From: Trichomonas vaginalis G3
Lineage: Eukaryota > Parabasalia > Trichomonadida > Trichomonadidae
Direction: 5' to 3'
Assembly (NCBI RefSeq): GCF_026262505.1
Contig: NC_067207.1
Coordinates: forward strand, 15,530,082-15,594,081
DNA: 64,000 nucleotides
The notes beneath the pieces were generated by a model. It made no database searches and had not been told where the DNA came from. It was given only the letters and a program-made list of their open reading frames with translations. Of this stretch, positions 38,738-47,803 are shown one piece after another. How positions within the stretch are numbered: position 1 is the stretch's first letter; each line of letters opens with the position of its first letter. Position numbers and translations under genes: made by a program.

Positions 38738-39484
38738 ATGCATGTTTTACCAATGATCAGACAGCATTTCCCAGAGCCAATTATTCCTAATTACCCAGTA
38801 AGCAAGAGCACAAGCAGCAGTATTAATTATGAGAACCAAAGTCAGAAATCTTCTTATCTTTTAACGTATTATCAAAATACATCATTAGAAAGTGCATTTC
38901 CGTCAGCCTTATCCAATGGTACATGGACTCCTGAAGAAGATCAGAAAGTAATTGACTGGGTTAAGGAGCATGGTCCTACAAATTGGACAAAACTGGCCGA
39001 ACTTATTCCGGGCAGAGCCGGAAAGCAATGCCGTGAGCGCTGGCATAATAATCTCGATCCACATCTTGTCAAATCGTCATGGACTCCTGAAGAAGATAGA
39101 ATCATCATCCAACTTCAGAAGGAGCTAGGAAACAAATGGGCCAAAATTGCAGAGCATCTTCCAGGTCGTACAGATAATGCAGTTAAGAACCGCTGGAACT
39201 CTGCCTTGAAGAGAAGATTAGCCCCTGACTATGTCAAAGGAAAAGTACATAAACCAGCACCTCAGCCGCAACCAGCTAAGGCTGATCCACTCAAGATCAT
39301 GATGCTCAATCCAATTGCAGACTTATCAGTCATTTCATTTAATCAACAAAACCAGAACTCATCTCCAATTGAGTGTATCGACGTTTCCGACGAACCTTTC
39401 TTGGGCTTTGATGAGCCGATTTCTACAAACTTGGATCTTAATGAAAGCTCCACGGATATTTACGACTTTCAGTTGGATTTATAA
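38738..39484 (+). CDS. R2R3 MYB-family DNA-binding protein
   Basis: 248 aa. Two MYB repeats: R2 at about 61-110 (GTWTPEEDQKVIDWVKEHGP, then GRAGKQCRERWHNNL) and R3 at about 111-162 (SSWTPEEDRIIIQLQKELGN, then GRTDNAVKNRWNSALKRR). The tryptophans and the NRWN recognition helix are kept. MYB proteins bind DNA sequence-specifically; in T. vaginalis several bind promoter elements and one MYB-like protein is associated with the Inr. The C-terminal 80 residues are acidic and Ser/Asn-rich and could be an activation region. A second possible start is M6. Intact. Confidence 0.93.
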   Translation: MHVLPMIRQHFPEPIIPNYPVSKSTSSSINYENQSQKSSYLLTYYQNTSLESAFPSALSNGTWTPEEDQKVIDWVKEHGPTNWTKLAELIPGRAGKQCRERWHNNLDPHLVKSSWTPEEDRIIIQLQKELGNKWAKIAEHLPGRTDNAVKNRWNSALKRRLAPDYVKGKVHKPAPQPQPAKADPLKIMMLNPIADLSVISFNQQNQNSSPIECIDVSDEPFLGFDEPISTNLDLNESSTDIYDFQLDL

Positions 39485-39863
39485 GATGCAGTGGTTTGCA
39501 TAGTATAATCCGATCCAAATATCCAAAGTTTGTTTGTAATGTAAAATACAATTTTTATATTTATGATAAAACACTATAGATAATGTAATAATTTTTAAAA
39601 CAGTTTTTATTCCCTTCTTAAGAATCTAATTCTCCCTTAATGAAGTCAAAAACATTTTACGCCATCTCGGAAGAAAGGTGTTTTGCTTGACAAGATATTT
39701 AAATTGTATTAGTTACAAAAACAAAAATTTTGTATATTTCATGATCTGAAACGTAAAATTGATCGAAAACTCGAAAAAATACAGTTGTCAGGATGCCAAA
39801 AAAAGAAAATTAAAGTGACTTCTATTAAAAACATTTTACAAACAAATAAAATAAAGCAAAAAA
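39485..39863. other. Intergenic between convergent genes
   Basis: A/T-rich, no gene. Two genes converge here (MYB on plus, the giant protein on minus). Confidence 0.45.
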
Positions 39864-42800
39864 TTAATATAAATCAAAAGTAATTTCATCGGCAACTCCC
39901 TTTTGAAGCAAAAACTCACTTACAATGTTATTTATCGATTCCATTGTAGGTAAGAAGTCGATTTTGTCGTAATTTTGGTATATTTCTTCATTTTCTTTTT
40001 CAGATTCTTCTTCTTCGTGGATTTCTACTTCTTCCTGTTCCGGAACCAGCTTAGAAGCGGTAGAAGACTGATTATTATCCTGAAGAACCTCTTCTAGCGT
40101 TGAAGAAACCTTCGAAATGAACTCTGCGTTGAGATCCAGATGAATTTTCTCTGAATCAGGAGATTTTTCATCGGAAATGTCGAACGCGTTGTAAATAGCT
40201 TCGGACCATTTGGTGTAAGGATCAACTTCTATGCGTCTACAGAAGTTTGCGACCTCTTCTGTCGCATTTGTCTGTAATAAGCTCTGAACGAACGGGAATA
40301 TCGGTGGGAAAGAGTCAATTGTATCGAATTTGACCCTGAATATCTCACTGCCTGTCCCGTAATTCGTATGCAAACGAAGATTCACGTGTTGTTGGATTAA
40401 TACGAAACTTGTGTCCTTACTGTTCATTGTAATGAGCTCTGATGATGGGGTTCCTCGTAATAGGAAGTCGAGTTGTTCGGCGTTACCTGAGGAAAGAGCA
40501 CTTTTCAGATATGGCATCTGATACGTGTTATTTCCGCATGATTGGTTGAGAGTCGCCTGTCTGGTAAGTGGCAGTAACGCTCTGAAGACGTCTTTTGTGG
40601 GACAATAAGCTAATATCGCGGTTGCTAAGTCAAATATCGAATTCATCGAAATTGCATCGGCCAAAGGTATGAAGAATGTCAATACCTCAGCGCAGAGCTT
40701 GAAGAAACTGTCGCCAAACGATTGCGAAAGTACTTGCATGAGCTCATTTGAAAAAACATGTGGCGTGTCACTTTTTCCAGATAAAGCCGAATTAATCATT
40801 TTTGTAATGTGCTGATTAGCAATTAAGCCCATCAAAATTTGAGTGCACTCATAGAATTCTGATATCGGACAAAGATGAGTAATCATATCTGGGGAAGCGA
40901 CAGAGAGCCAGAACAGAGGTAAGAGGGGTATCAAGTAGACACTGAAATCTTGGTTTTTGCTCAATATGTCGCATGGCAACTTCAAAACTTTCACTGCAAA
41001 TTTGAAAATAATCGAAGAATCCTTGCACGTCTTAATTACGTCGATGAAAATGTCCTTGGTGTCCTTCAGATCTTGTCTGATGTCTTTGTCAAGGGCAAAC
41101 AAAGAGATATCCCCTGAATCAATCAAAGTCATCAACAGTTTCAAATTGTCAACGACAATGTTCTGTAGGATTATGCCAGATACGTTCAAAAGTGAGATCG
41201 CCGTCTGGAAAATCTCTGAAAGTCCAGTGATTTTCTTAGATGCGATCAAACTTCGCGAAATCGAGTTCAAAGCCTTCAAAGCAGACGAAATATACATGCA
41301 GCATGACGCTGTGCCATTGTCTGAATGAGTTGCAGACAGACAACACCTAGTAACTATACAAATTGACTCAATAATTAGAGATAAAGCTCTAAAGTCAACG
41401 GATTCGAACAAAATAGAGAATATGTTGAGAGCCGTTGACGCAGTGATCAAGTTTCCGCATGAAACTCCCCATAAAAGGAATAAATCTTGTATAGAATTTT
41501 CTTGATCGGCTGGCATATACGTAAACACGTTATTAAACATATCGAGTATATCCGTAAGTGATACGTAATGTTCCTGTAGAGCTCTGAGAGGGCTGGAGGT
41601 CCTTTCGCAGATAAAATGAAGAGTATTTAAATCACTCGACATAATATGAGAGAAAAGCTCGTTGAGGTTGAGTAGACATTCTGGGATACCGTTGTTGAAT
41701 GAGTTTCTGAGCGTATCTACGATGGTAAACATCAAATTAAAGGTAGATGTCTGTTCTATGTGGGTTAAACAGAAAGAAAGGATCGTATTGAAGTGGAATG
41801 TCAATGGTATGATGTCTTCTTTCGCGAGATTGCAGATTAAAGTGATAGCGAACTCTGTAGAGTCAATATAATTTTCAATAGCCCTTGTTGTATCGATATT
41901 CTGGCGTTTCTTGGGATCTTTGTCGATATCTTTAAGGAATACAGTCATATCGTGGATCTCTTCGAATCTTCCGAGCTGTAAATGCTGGAAATACCAATTT
42001 CCAAACGCCAAAAGCGGAACAACGCAGTTACTGGTCGTCTCAGGGTCAATACGATACAAATACGTAATGACACTCTCTAGGAATGACCTGCTGTCCGGAT
42101 TAAATGTTCCATAATCAACAAGTGAAGTGACCAAAAAATTAAAATTTCTTGGTTGAGCGAGGTTTCTCCATAGAATCAAGTCGCAGGACATGAGAGGAAC
42201 ATTGGGATCGCTTATAGGGCACAAGCACTCTATCAAATCAGTGATAAATGTTGAAGGACTGTAGATAATGAAATGAGATATCGGATTTTTAATGACAATC
42301 CTCTTCCTGTAGTCGAAATCGATGTTTAATATCCATGGGCATATCAAAGTAATCAATTGCGACCTTGTACATTCCTTCCTGTTCACTGATATTTTCGGTA
42401 AAACAGAAAAAGCCAATTTCAACAATTGTTCCGTGCAATAACAAAACAGTTTCGAACATACTGTTGATAACTCAACACAATTGTCCATTCTCGTTGAGTT
42501 AATATTAGTTGGCAAATTTTCTATTTGTTTTGATATGTTATTCATCAGATTCTTGGCAACCGTGAAGTCGCAGTTGTAGTGTATCATGCAGAGAACACTT
42601 GAAACTTGTCCAATCATGCGAATTGCCTGTTGTCTGATTTTTATATCAGAATGTAACAAAAAGAAGAGGCCAACTAACAGGATTTTACCTGTCTTAGAGT
42701 AAATGAGCTCAATGAAACCTTTCTCGTTGTCATCTAAGTCAGTTTTGACTGCAGTTGACATATTTTTAATAAAAGTGTCATGTGTATAAATCATTGAGTC

Positions 42801-45800
42801 TTTCATGCTTGGAGCAACGAACTGGTTCGATATCGCGCCCATAAATCGCGATGCCGAGTCGAGAGTTGAAGACATCGCGATTTCGCAGTAATTATCAATG
42901 AAAATGTCGTAATGGTGCGTAAGCAAATGTTTTATGAATGATGGACGTTCATTCGCTATCATCGTACATTTGTTTATGAAACTCAAATTCATTGTAGAAG
43001 AATCTTTGAATAAAGGAGTCAAAGAAACTAAATAACTGAGCGCTATACGTGTAATATGTCCGAAAACCTTCAGAGTGTTTGCATCTAATTTGGTTGTTTT
43101 GAGAGCTTCGTTGACATCTGGAGAAATATCACAGTTTAAGCCAAGCAAGCTCCATTTAAAGAGTAAGTCGAACATCTTACTCTTGTCCATGATGGGACTA
43201 ATGAGCTTGGAATTAGTGATTGTGCTAATCGCGCATCTTGGAATTGGACCATGAGGAGCTAGAAGCGTTGTCTGGTGTAGGTACTTGAAGTACTGGCCTC
43301 TGAATACTAAAAAGTTAGTCAGATGCTCAATGCATTGGAATAATTGGACATAATGACTTGTTCCATCAGAATTCCAAAGAATTTCTAATTGCTGATCAAA
43401 TAATTTGAATATATTTGATACAGTACCTGTATTCATCAACTTTCCAATGTACTCAGAAAAGTGACATGACACTGCAAAATTTCTGAGAACTATTGAAAAT
43501 AAAATCAAAACAAAATCTTTCCTTGAATTTTTCAAATCATCATTTCTGAGTGCTTTGAAGAGCAAATCGAAGATGTTTGGCAGCATCACGATATGCGCTG
43601 TGATACAAAGAAAGAATATTGCCGGTAAAGCTTTGGCTTTCATCGTCATTGCGCAAGACATCAACGTATTAAAGTAGTTTTCTATGAGAGATATCTGCTC
43701 TGACCACTTCTTACGCTGGAACATGTCCGAAATGGATGGCATCGTGTCGGCTGTTGACAAAAGGAAGCCAAAAAGATTCGAAAAATGGTGTAATTCAGCA
43801 GCATTCTCGTTATTCAAGTAATCTAAAGCGCCATTTGTCGTATTAATGAATTCAAATGACGATAACAGTGCTCTTCTGATGAATAAAATGTTTGGAGTCA
43901 TATTATGGTAAATCATTTGAGTTTCTATCTCTTTTAGAGAGAATTTCCATAATATTAAGTACGGACTGAGTGCTGCTGAACGCAAAGGAATCGACGGAAT
44001 CCTATGAATTGGACAATTTTCCGCATTAATCGAAGAAAAACTCGAAATTACAGTAATCATGATCTGTTGCTCTATCTGAGCATAGTTGTCTTGCAGAAAT
44101 GCGAACAAACAACTCTCTCCTTTACCTCCAGTTTCGATAATAAAATTCAATAACATTTCCGACGAATCTACGATCTCCAGACCTATCTGTCTTGTCTCAG
44201 GGAATGGAGAACATAGTGCGATAAGCGATACAAGGTCGCACATGTAAAGAATTGTCGAAGCATTTGACTTAAATATGTTTCCTGATGATTGTATGCAATG
44301 GAGGAAGGTCAGAATGAGTTGGTGTATGCCTACACATGATTTGTCACTGATCAAAGTGATCGCCTGAGACAGAGCAGTGATAAATAATTCTGCAGAAGAC
44401 GGAAGAGCGAAAAAGAGCATCTCAAATGTAATTGACGCGCATGATGAGATCTCTGGTATATCAGAAAGTATCAAATCAATGATGTAATTCACATATTCAT
44501 CGATTGAATTTGAATAATAAATAACTATCGGCATAAACTTCAAATAGAGTACTTCTGATCGCGTATACGATGATACTGGTAACGTTTCTATCATCGGTAA
44601 GTGAAAAACCGAATAAAAACTTCCAAAATATTCAATTGGAGTTTCAAAGACGTTCGACCACTGTGTTAATGCATCCTTTGTTGATGCCTCGGCCGATGCT
44701 CTGTCTTCTATGCGTCCGCGTGGTGATCTGCGAACTGATGTGAAATTTTTCGGATTTAATAAGAACATCAGGACATTTGAAGGTATTGTGAGGTAATTTA
44801 GGTCACCATAAGAAGGTTTTACGTCAATAGAAGACAAAATTTCATCAGCGGATACGAAATCAAACGCATTTGACGCAAATGTCCTTGGTCTATCGGAAAA
44901 CCACTGAACAGAGAGTGATTTAATGCGTTCTATCAATACATTAATGTATACTTTCGACGATTTGTTGGTAGATCGTGGAGAAGTTCCAGATAAATTGAAA
45001 AATCCGCTCAAAGGGTTCAAAATCCTTCCAATTGTTCTCAAAGCGACGTTTATATTCGGAGATGTCGGGTTCAAGAGCGTTGGAATCCATTCATTGGTAA
45101 ATTTGTGTATATCCAATGCGGCCAAAATTTCCAACAGTATTGAAGCATTTTCTTCGTGATGGCTGAGGTTTACTGTGAATACTGTTTGGAATATTGACCC
45201 GATTATGTCAAAAACCCTGTTGTCAAGGTTTAATTTGACAAATTCTGACGGACGAAGGAAAGCAATGATATATTGAAGGGCTGTGTCCGCTTTATGTATT
45301 TTTACGAGTCGTTTTACGACCTTCTGCTGGTAAAATTCTTGGTACTGCTTGTTTTGGAGGTCAGGAAAGCGTAAATAGTGGCAAACTCCGTATAGACGCT
45401 CTGCATTGGCCCAGGAAACTGGGGATAGTATATGTTTCTCTGCAAATTTTGTAAAATATGATAAATCTTTTTCTTTTATGTTGGTATTTTGGGAAAGAAT
45501 GTCGTAAAGGAACACGCAAGCAGCATTTATGAAATCATCACTACTTTTGAATGTTTTGATGAGATTCTGGAGCTGTACGATGGAAGGTTCGATCAAATTG
45601 TAATTTTCTGCATCGAAATTGATTCCGATAGCAGAATGTAGGAAGTTAATGACTACATTCTGTCCTGTAGTTGTTTTCGGGAAGATGGAATTGAACCTTG
45701 TTGAGAAAAGAAGAAAATTTGTTTTTGAAATCGCCGTAATTATTGGTTTGTTGAGGTTATTGATGAGGCGAATCACTTTAAAAGAAAATGTCCCGGGGGC

Positions 45801-46385
45801 TGGAGCGGATTGCCGCACAAGTAATCGATTGATTATGCTTTCTAAGATCGAATCTTGGATTTTCGTTGGGTCTTCGAGAATAGCAAGTAGCAAAGTGGCA
45901 TATGTAGCCTCTGAAATAAAGTTTACCGTTATCGCAAGTTCGGAATTCTCAGAGTCTGCGTCAGGAAAAAAAGAAAGAACATTTTCTGAGGACATTTCTG
46001 TAGATTTAGGCACTCCTATAATTGAAGGAAAGAATTCATTGAGCTTTGTGATAGCTTTGTTGATATTTGGTCTTGATATTGAAGCAAATGTCGTAATTCC
46101 TGCGTTTATTATTGTATTTATTGCGGGAAAAGTTGATAATTCAGATAATATAAGCGCTTGTAATGCTGTGGTATCTTTCTTATTATGTACTTGGTCTGTT
46201 TGAGTGATAGTTTTGATAAGATTTGAAAAATATTTAGAAATCTCAAGCGTGAAATGTGAAAGAAAAGAATCCATGACATCCCCATTGTTTGAGTCTTTGA
46301 AAAATAACTGGGGGATTTTCATAGTTGATGAAAATTTGTTCATGAAATTCTTCTGACAAAAAATATCAATGAAACTCAATAACAT
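39864..46385 (-). CDS. Giant helical-repeat (HEAT/ARM-like) protein, possibly Furry/Tao3-like
   Basis: 2173 aa, a single uninterrupted frame. Almost entirely short amphipathic helices typical of HEAT/ARM solenoids, with an acidic C-terminal tail (EQEEVEIHEEEESEKENEE) and a final helical segment. No catalytic motif or transmembrane helix seen. Size and some local patterns (a WIPTLLNP-type solenoid segment near residues 440-450 and RSQLITLICPWILNIDFDYR near 1370) recall Furry/Tao3 cell-morphogenesis scaffolds that work with NDR kinases, but this is a guess. Base composition is richer in GC than the flanks, typical of a conserved expressed gene. Start chosen at the first ATG; M15 is an alternative. 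Confidence 0.6.
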   Translation of the reverse strand: MLLSFIDIFCQKNFMNKFSSTMKIPQLFFKDSNNGDVMDSFLSHFTLEISKYFSNLIKTITQTDQVHNKKDTTALQALILSELSTFPAINTIINAGITTFASISRPNINKAITKLNEFFPSIIGVPKSTEMSSENVLSFFPDADSENSELAITVNFISEATYATLLLAILEDPTKIQDSILESIINRLLVRQSAPAPGTFSFKVIRLINNLNKPIITAISKTNFLLFSTRFNSIFPKTTTGQNVVINFLHSAIGINFDAENYNLIEPSIVQLQNLIKTFKSSDDFINAACVFLYDILSQNTNIKEKDLSYFTKFAEKHILSPVSWANAERLYGVCHYLRFPDLQNKQYQEFYQQKVVKRLVKIHKADTALQYIIAFLRPSEFVKLNLDNRVFDIIGSIFQTVFTVNLSHHEENASILLEILAALDIHKFTNEWIPTLLNPTSPNINVALRTIGRILNPLSGFFNLSGTSPRSTNKSSKVYINVLIERIKSLSVQWFSDRPRTFASNAFDFVSADEILSSIDVKPSYGDLNYLTIPSNVLMFLLNPKNFTSVRRSPRGRIEDRASAEASTKDALTQWSNVFETPIEYFGSFYSVFHLPMIETLPVSSYTRSEVLYLKFMPIVIYYSNSIDEYVNYIIDLILSDIPEISSCASITFEMLFFALPSSAELFITALSQAITLISDKSCVGIHQLILTFLHCIQSSGNIFKSNASTILYMCDLVSLIALCSPFPETRQIGLEIVDSSEMLLNFIIETGGKGESCLFAFLQDNYAQIEQQIMITVISSFSSINAENCPIHRIPSIPLRSAALSPYLILWKFSLKEIETQMIYHNMTPNILFIRRALLSSFEFINTTNGALDYLNNENAAELHHFSNLFGFLLSTADTMPSISDMFQRKKWSEQISLIENYFNTLMSCAMTMKAKALPAIFFLCITAHIVMLPNIFDLLFKALRNDDLKNSRKDFVLILFSIVLRNFAVSCHFSEYIGKLMNTGTVSNIFKLFDQQLEILWNSDGTSHYVQLFQCIEHLTNFLVFRGQYFKYLHQTTLLAPHGPIPRCAISTITNSKLISPIMDKSKMFDLLFKWSLLGLNCDISPDVNEALKTTKLDANTLKVFGHITRIALSYLVSLTPLFKDSSTMNLSFINKCTMIANERPSFIKHLLTHHYDIFIDNYCEIAMSSTLDSASRFMGAISNQFVAPSMKDSMIYTHDTFIKNMSTAVKTDLDDNEKGFIELIYSKTGKILLVGLFFLLHSDIKIRQQAIRMIGQVSSVLCMIHYNCDFTVAKNLMNNISKQIENLPTNINSTRMDNCVELSTVCSKLFCYCTEQLLKLAFSVLPKISVNRKECTRSQLITLICPWILNIDFDYRKRIVIKNPISHFIIYSPSTFITDLIECLCPISDPNVPLMSCDLILWRNLAQPRNFNFLVTSLVDYGTFNPDSRSFLESVITYLYRIDPETTSNCVVPLLAFGNWYFQHLQLGRFEEIHDMTVFLKDIDKDPKKRQNIDTTRAIENYIDSTEFAITLICNLAKEDIIPLTFHFNTILSFCLTHIEQTSTFNLMFTIVDTLRNSFNNGIPECLLNLNELFSHIMSSDLNTLHFICERTSSPLRALQEHYVSLTDILDMFNNVFTYMPADQENSIQDLFLLWGVSCGNLITASTALNIFSILFESVDFRALSLIIESICIVTRCCLSATHSDNGTASCCMYISSALKALNSISRSLIASKKITGLSEIFQTAISLLNVSGIILQNIVVDNLKLLMTLIDSGDISLFALDKDIRQDLKDTKDIFIDVIKTCKDSSIIFKFAVKVLKLPCDILSKNQDFSVYLIPLLPLFWLSVASPDMITHLCPISEFYECTQILMGLIANQHITKMINSALSGKSDTPHVFSNELMQVLSQSFGDSFFKLCAEVLTFFIPLADAISMNSIFDLATAILAYCPTKDVFRALLPLTRQATLNQSCGNNTYQMPYLKSALSSGNAEQLDFLLRGTPSSELITMNSKDTSFVLIQQHVNLRLHTNYGTGSEIFRVKFDTIDSFPPIFPFVQSLLQTNATEEVANFCRRIEVDPYTKWSEAIYNAFDISDEKSPDSEKIHLDLNAEFISKVSSTLEEVLQDNNQSSTASKLVPEQEEVEIHEEEESEKENEEIYQNYDKIDFLPTMESINNIVSEFLLQKGVADEITFDLY

Positions 46386-46593
46386 TTGATTTTTAATTAT
46401 ATCATTAGATATGTCACATTGAAAAATTAAAATTCTGAAAAAATTAAGTCGATTTAAAAATTAATTTCTCAATCTATTCAAAACACAGTGATTTATTAAT
46501 AACTATTATATCTATGTGAAGGTATATATGATTTGGATGGAAAGACAAGAAAATTTAAATTTTACTAGTAAATCTAATTTTTAACATGAAAAT

Positions 46594-47271
46594 TTAGCGC
46601 CTCTTTGGAGCAGAGTATGTCTTATTCATGGCCATTCTTTCGCAAACAGGGAAGTGATGTCTAGCAGCTTCCTCGCTCATCTTTCTGCCGCAAGTTGGGC
46701 ACTGAACGAGATCCGGAGGCTCTTCAATCGGTGGAAGCTCTGGTGGTGGACCAACAGCCTTTCCGGCCTCAAGATCAGCTTGGTATTTTGCGTATCTTCT
46801 AGCAGCGCGAATTGACTCAACCATTTTATCGTGGTCTCTTTGCCACTTAGGTACTTCTTTTGGTGCATCTTGTTGTTGTGGAGGAGGTCCTCGAGATCCA
46901 CTTGCTGTTTTAGGTTTAACAGAACTTGGTCTTGGCTGGCCACCACCCATTTTTGGAGCTGCAGTTGGTGGTGCTGCAAATTCTAAATCTTGATCGCCAT
47001 CATCCATATCTGCTGGTGGCAATGAACGTTGTGATACAGTAACCGAAGGTGGAGAATTTCTGTATACGCCAAATGTCTTACGAATCCATCTTAATATTAA
47101 GAGTCTTGTTCCAACAGGACCAACTCCCATTTCTTTAAGATGCTCATCCGTTATTAAAGGAAGAACGACTCCTTTTATTTCTGCATCACGGAAATACTGG
47201 ACAGCATTGGAAAAGCCTGCTTTTTCGAGGGCCTCGGCAACGCCATCAACGTCCAGGTCCTCACCACTCAT
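46594..47271 (-). CDS. SAM-domain protein with C-terminal C2HC zinc finger
   Basis: 225 aa. Residues about 5-68 form a SAM domain (VAEALEKAGFSNAVQYFRDA, then MGVGPVGTRLLILRWI), a protein-interaction module. Residues 75-150 are a Pro/Gly/Gln-rich linker. Near the C-terminus is LVQCPTCGRKMSEEAARHHF followed by PVC, a zf-C2HC/RING-like zinc site with two Cys, His and Cys. Such SAM + zf-C2HC proteins occur at flagellar or cytoskeletal structures in other protists; the location here is unknown. A run of T precedes the ATG on the complementary strand. Intact. Confidence 0.85.
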   Translation of the reverse strand: MSGEDLDVDGVAEALEKAGFSNAVQYFRDAEIKGVVLPLITDEHLKEMGVGPVGTRLLILRWIRKTFGVYRNSPPSVTVSQRSLPPADMDDGDQDLEFAAPPTAAPKMGGGQPRPSSVKPKTASGSRGPPPQQQDAPKEVPKWQRDHDKMVESIRAARRYAKYQADLEAGKAVGPPPELPPIEEPPDLVQCPTCGRKMSEEAARHHFPVCERMAMNKTYSAPKRR

Positions 47272-47803
47272 TTTTTTTTTTTTTTGTTTTTATAAAATCG
47301 ATAAAATAAAACTTTACAAAAGCTTATCTTAATCATTCATAGCCTGAGAAAAGGCTTCATATTTAGAACATAGATAGAAACGATCATAAGAAGCTTAACT
47401 TGAGATCTAGGAGTAAAATTGTACAAATTTCAAAGATGAAATAACATGTTACTGGTGTTGGATTAGAAGTGAGTGTCTGAAAGTTATGATGAAAAAAATC
47501 TCATGGAATCTTCTGAGTTGAGTGACTTCTATGAAATCCTGAAGGTATATTCACCCCATGGCGTCAAGAGGTGTTATGACGTAAACTTTTTTAATAGAAT
47601 TTTTTAATGAAAGTATCACAGATGTTGCGAATGGTGGATTTCTGTGTAAAAATTCTTTGTTTTATTTAGAAATAATCAAAATGAAAATTAATTTCGATAT
47701 TTATAATATTTGATAATATTTATGTAATGTATTCGTTGATTATGATAGAAATTTCGATTTTTGATATTTTTCAGATATTTTGTAAAGTTACGACATTTCA
47801 AAA
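47272..47803. other. Intergenic, upstream of the ankyrin gene, with a dispersed repeat
   Basis: 47449-47662 contains a sequence of about 200 bases (starting TACTGGTGTTGGATTAGAAG) that recurs at 52195-52378. It ends about 140 bases before the ankyrin ATG. A TCAGATATTTTG Inr-like site lies near 47772. Confidence 0.6.
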
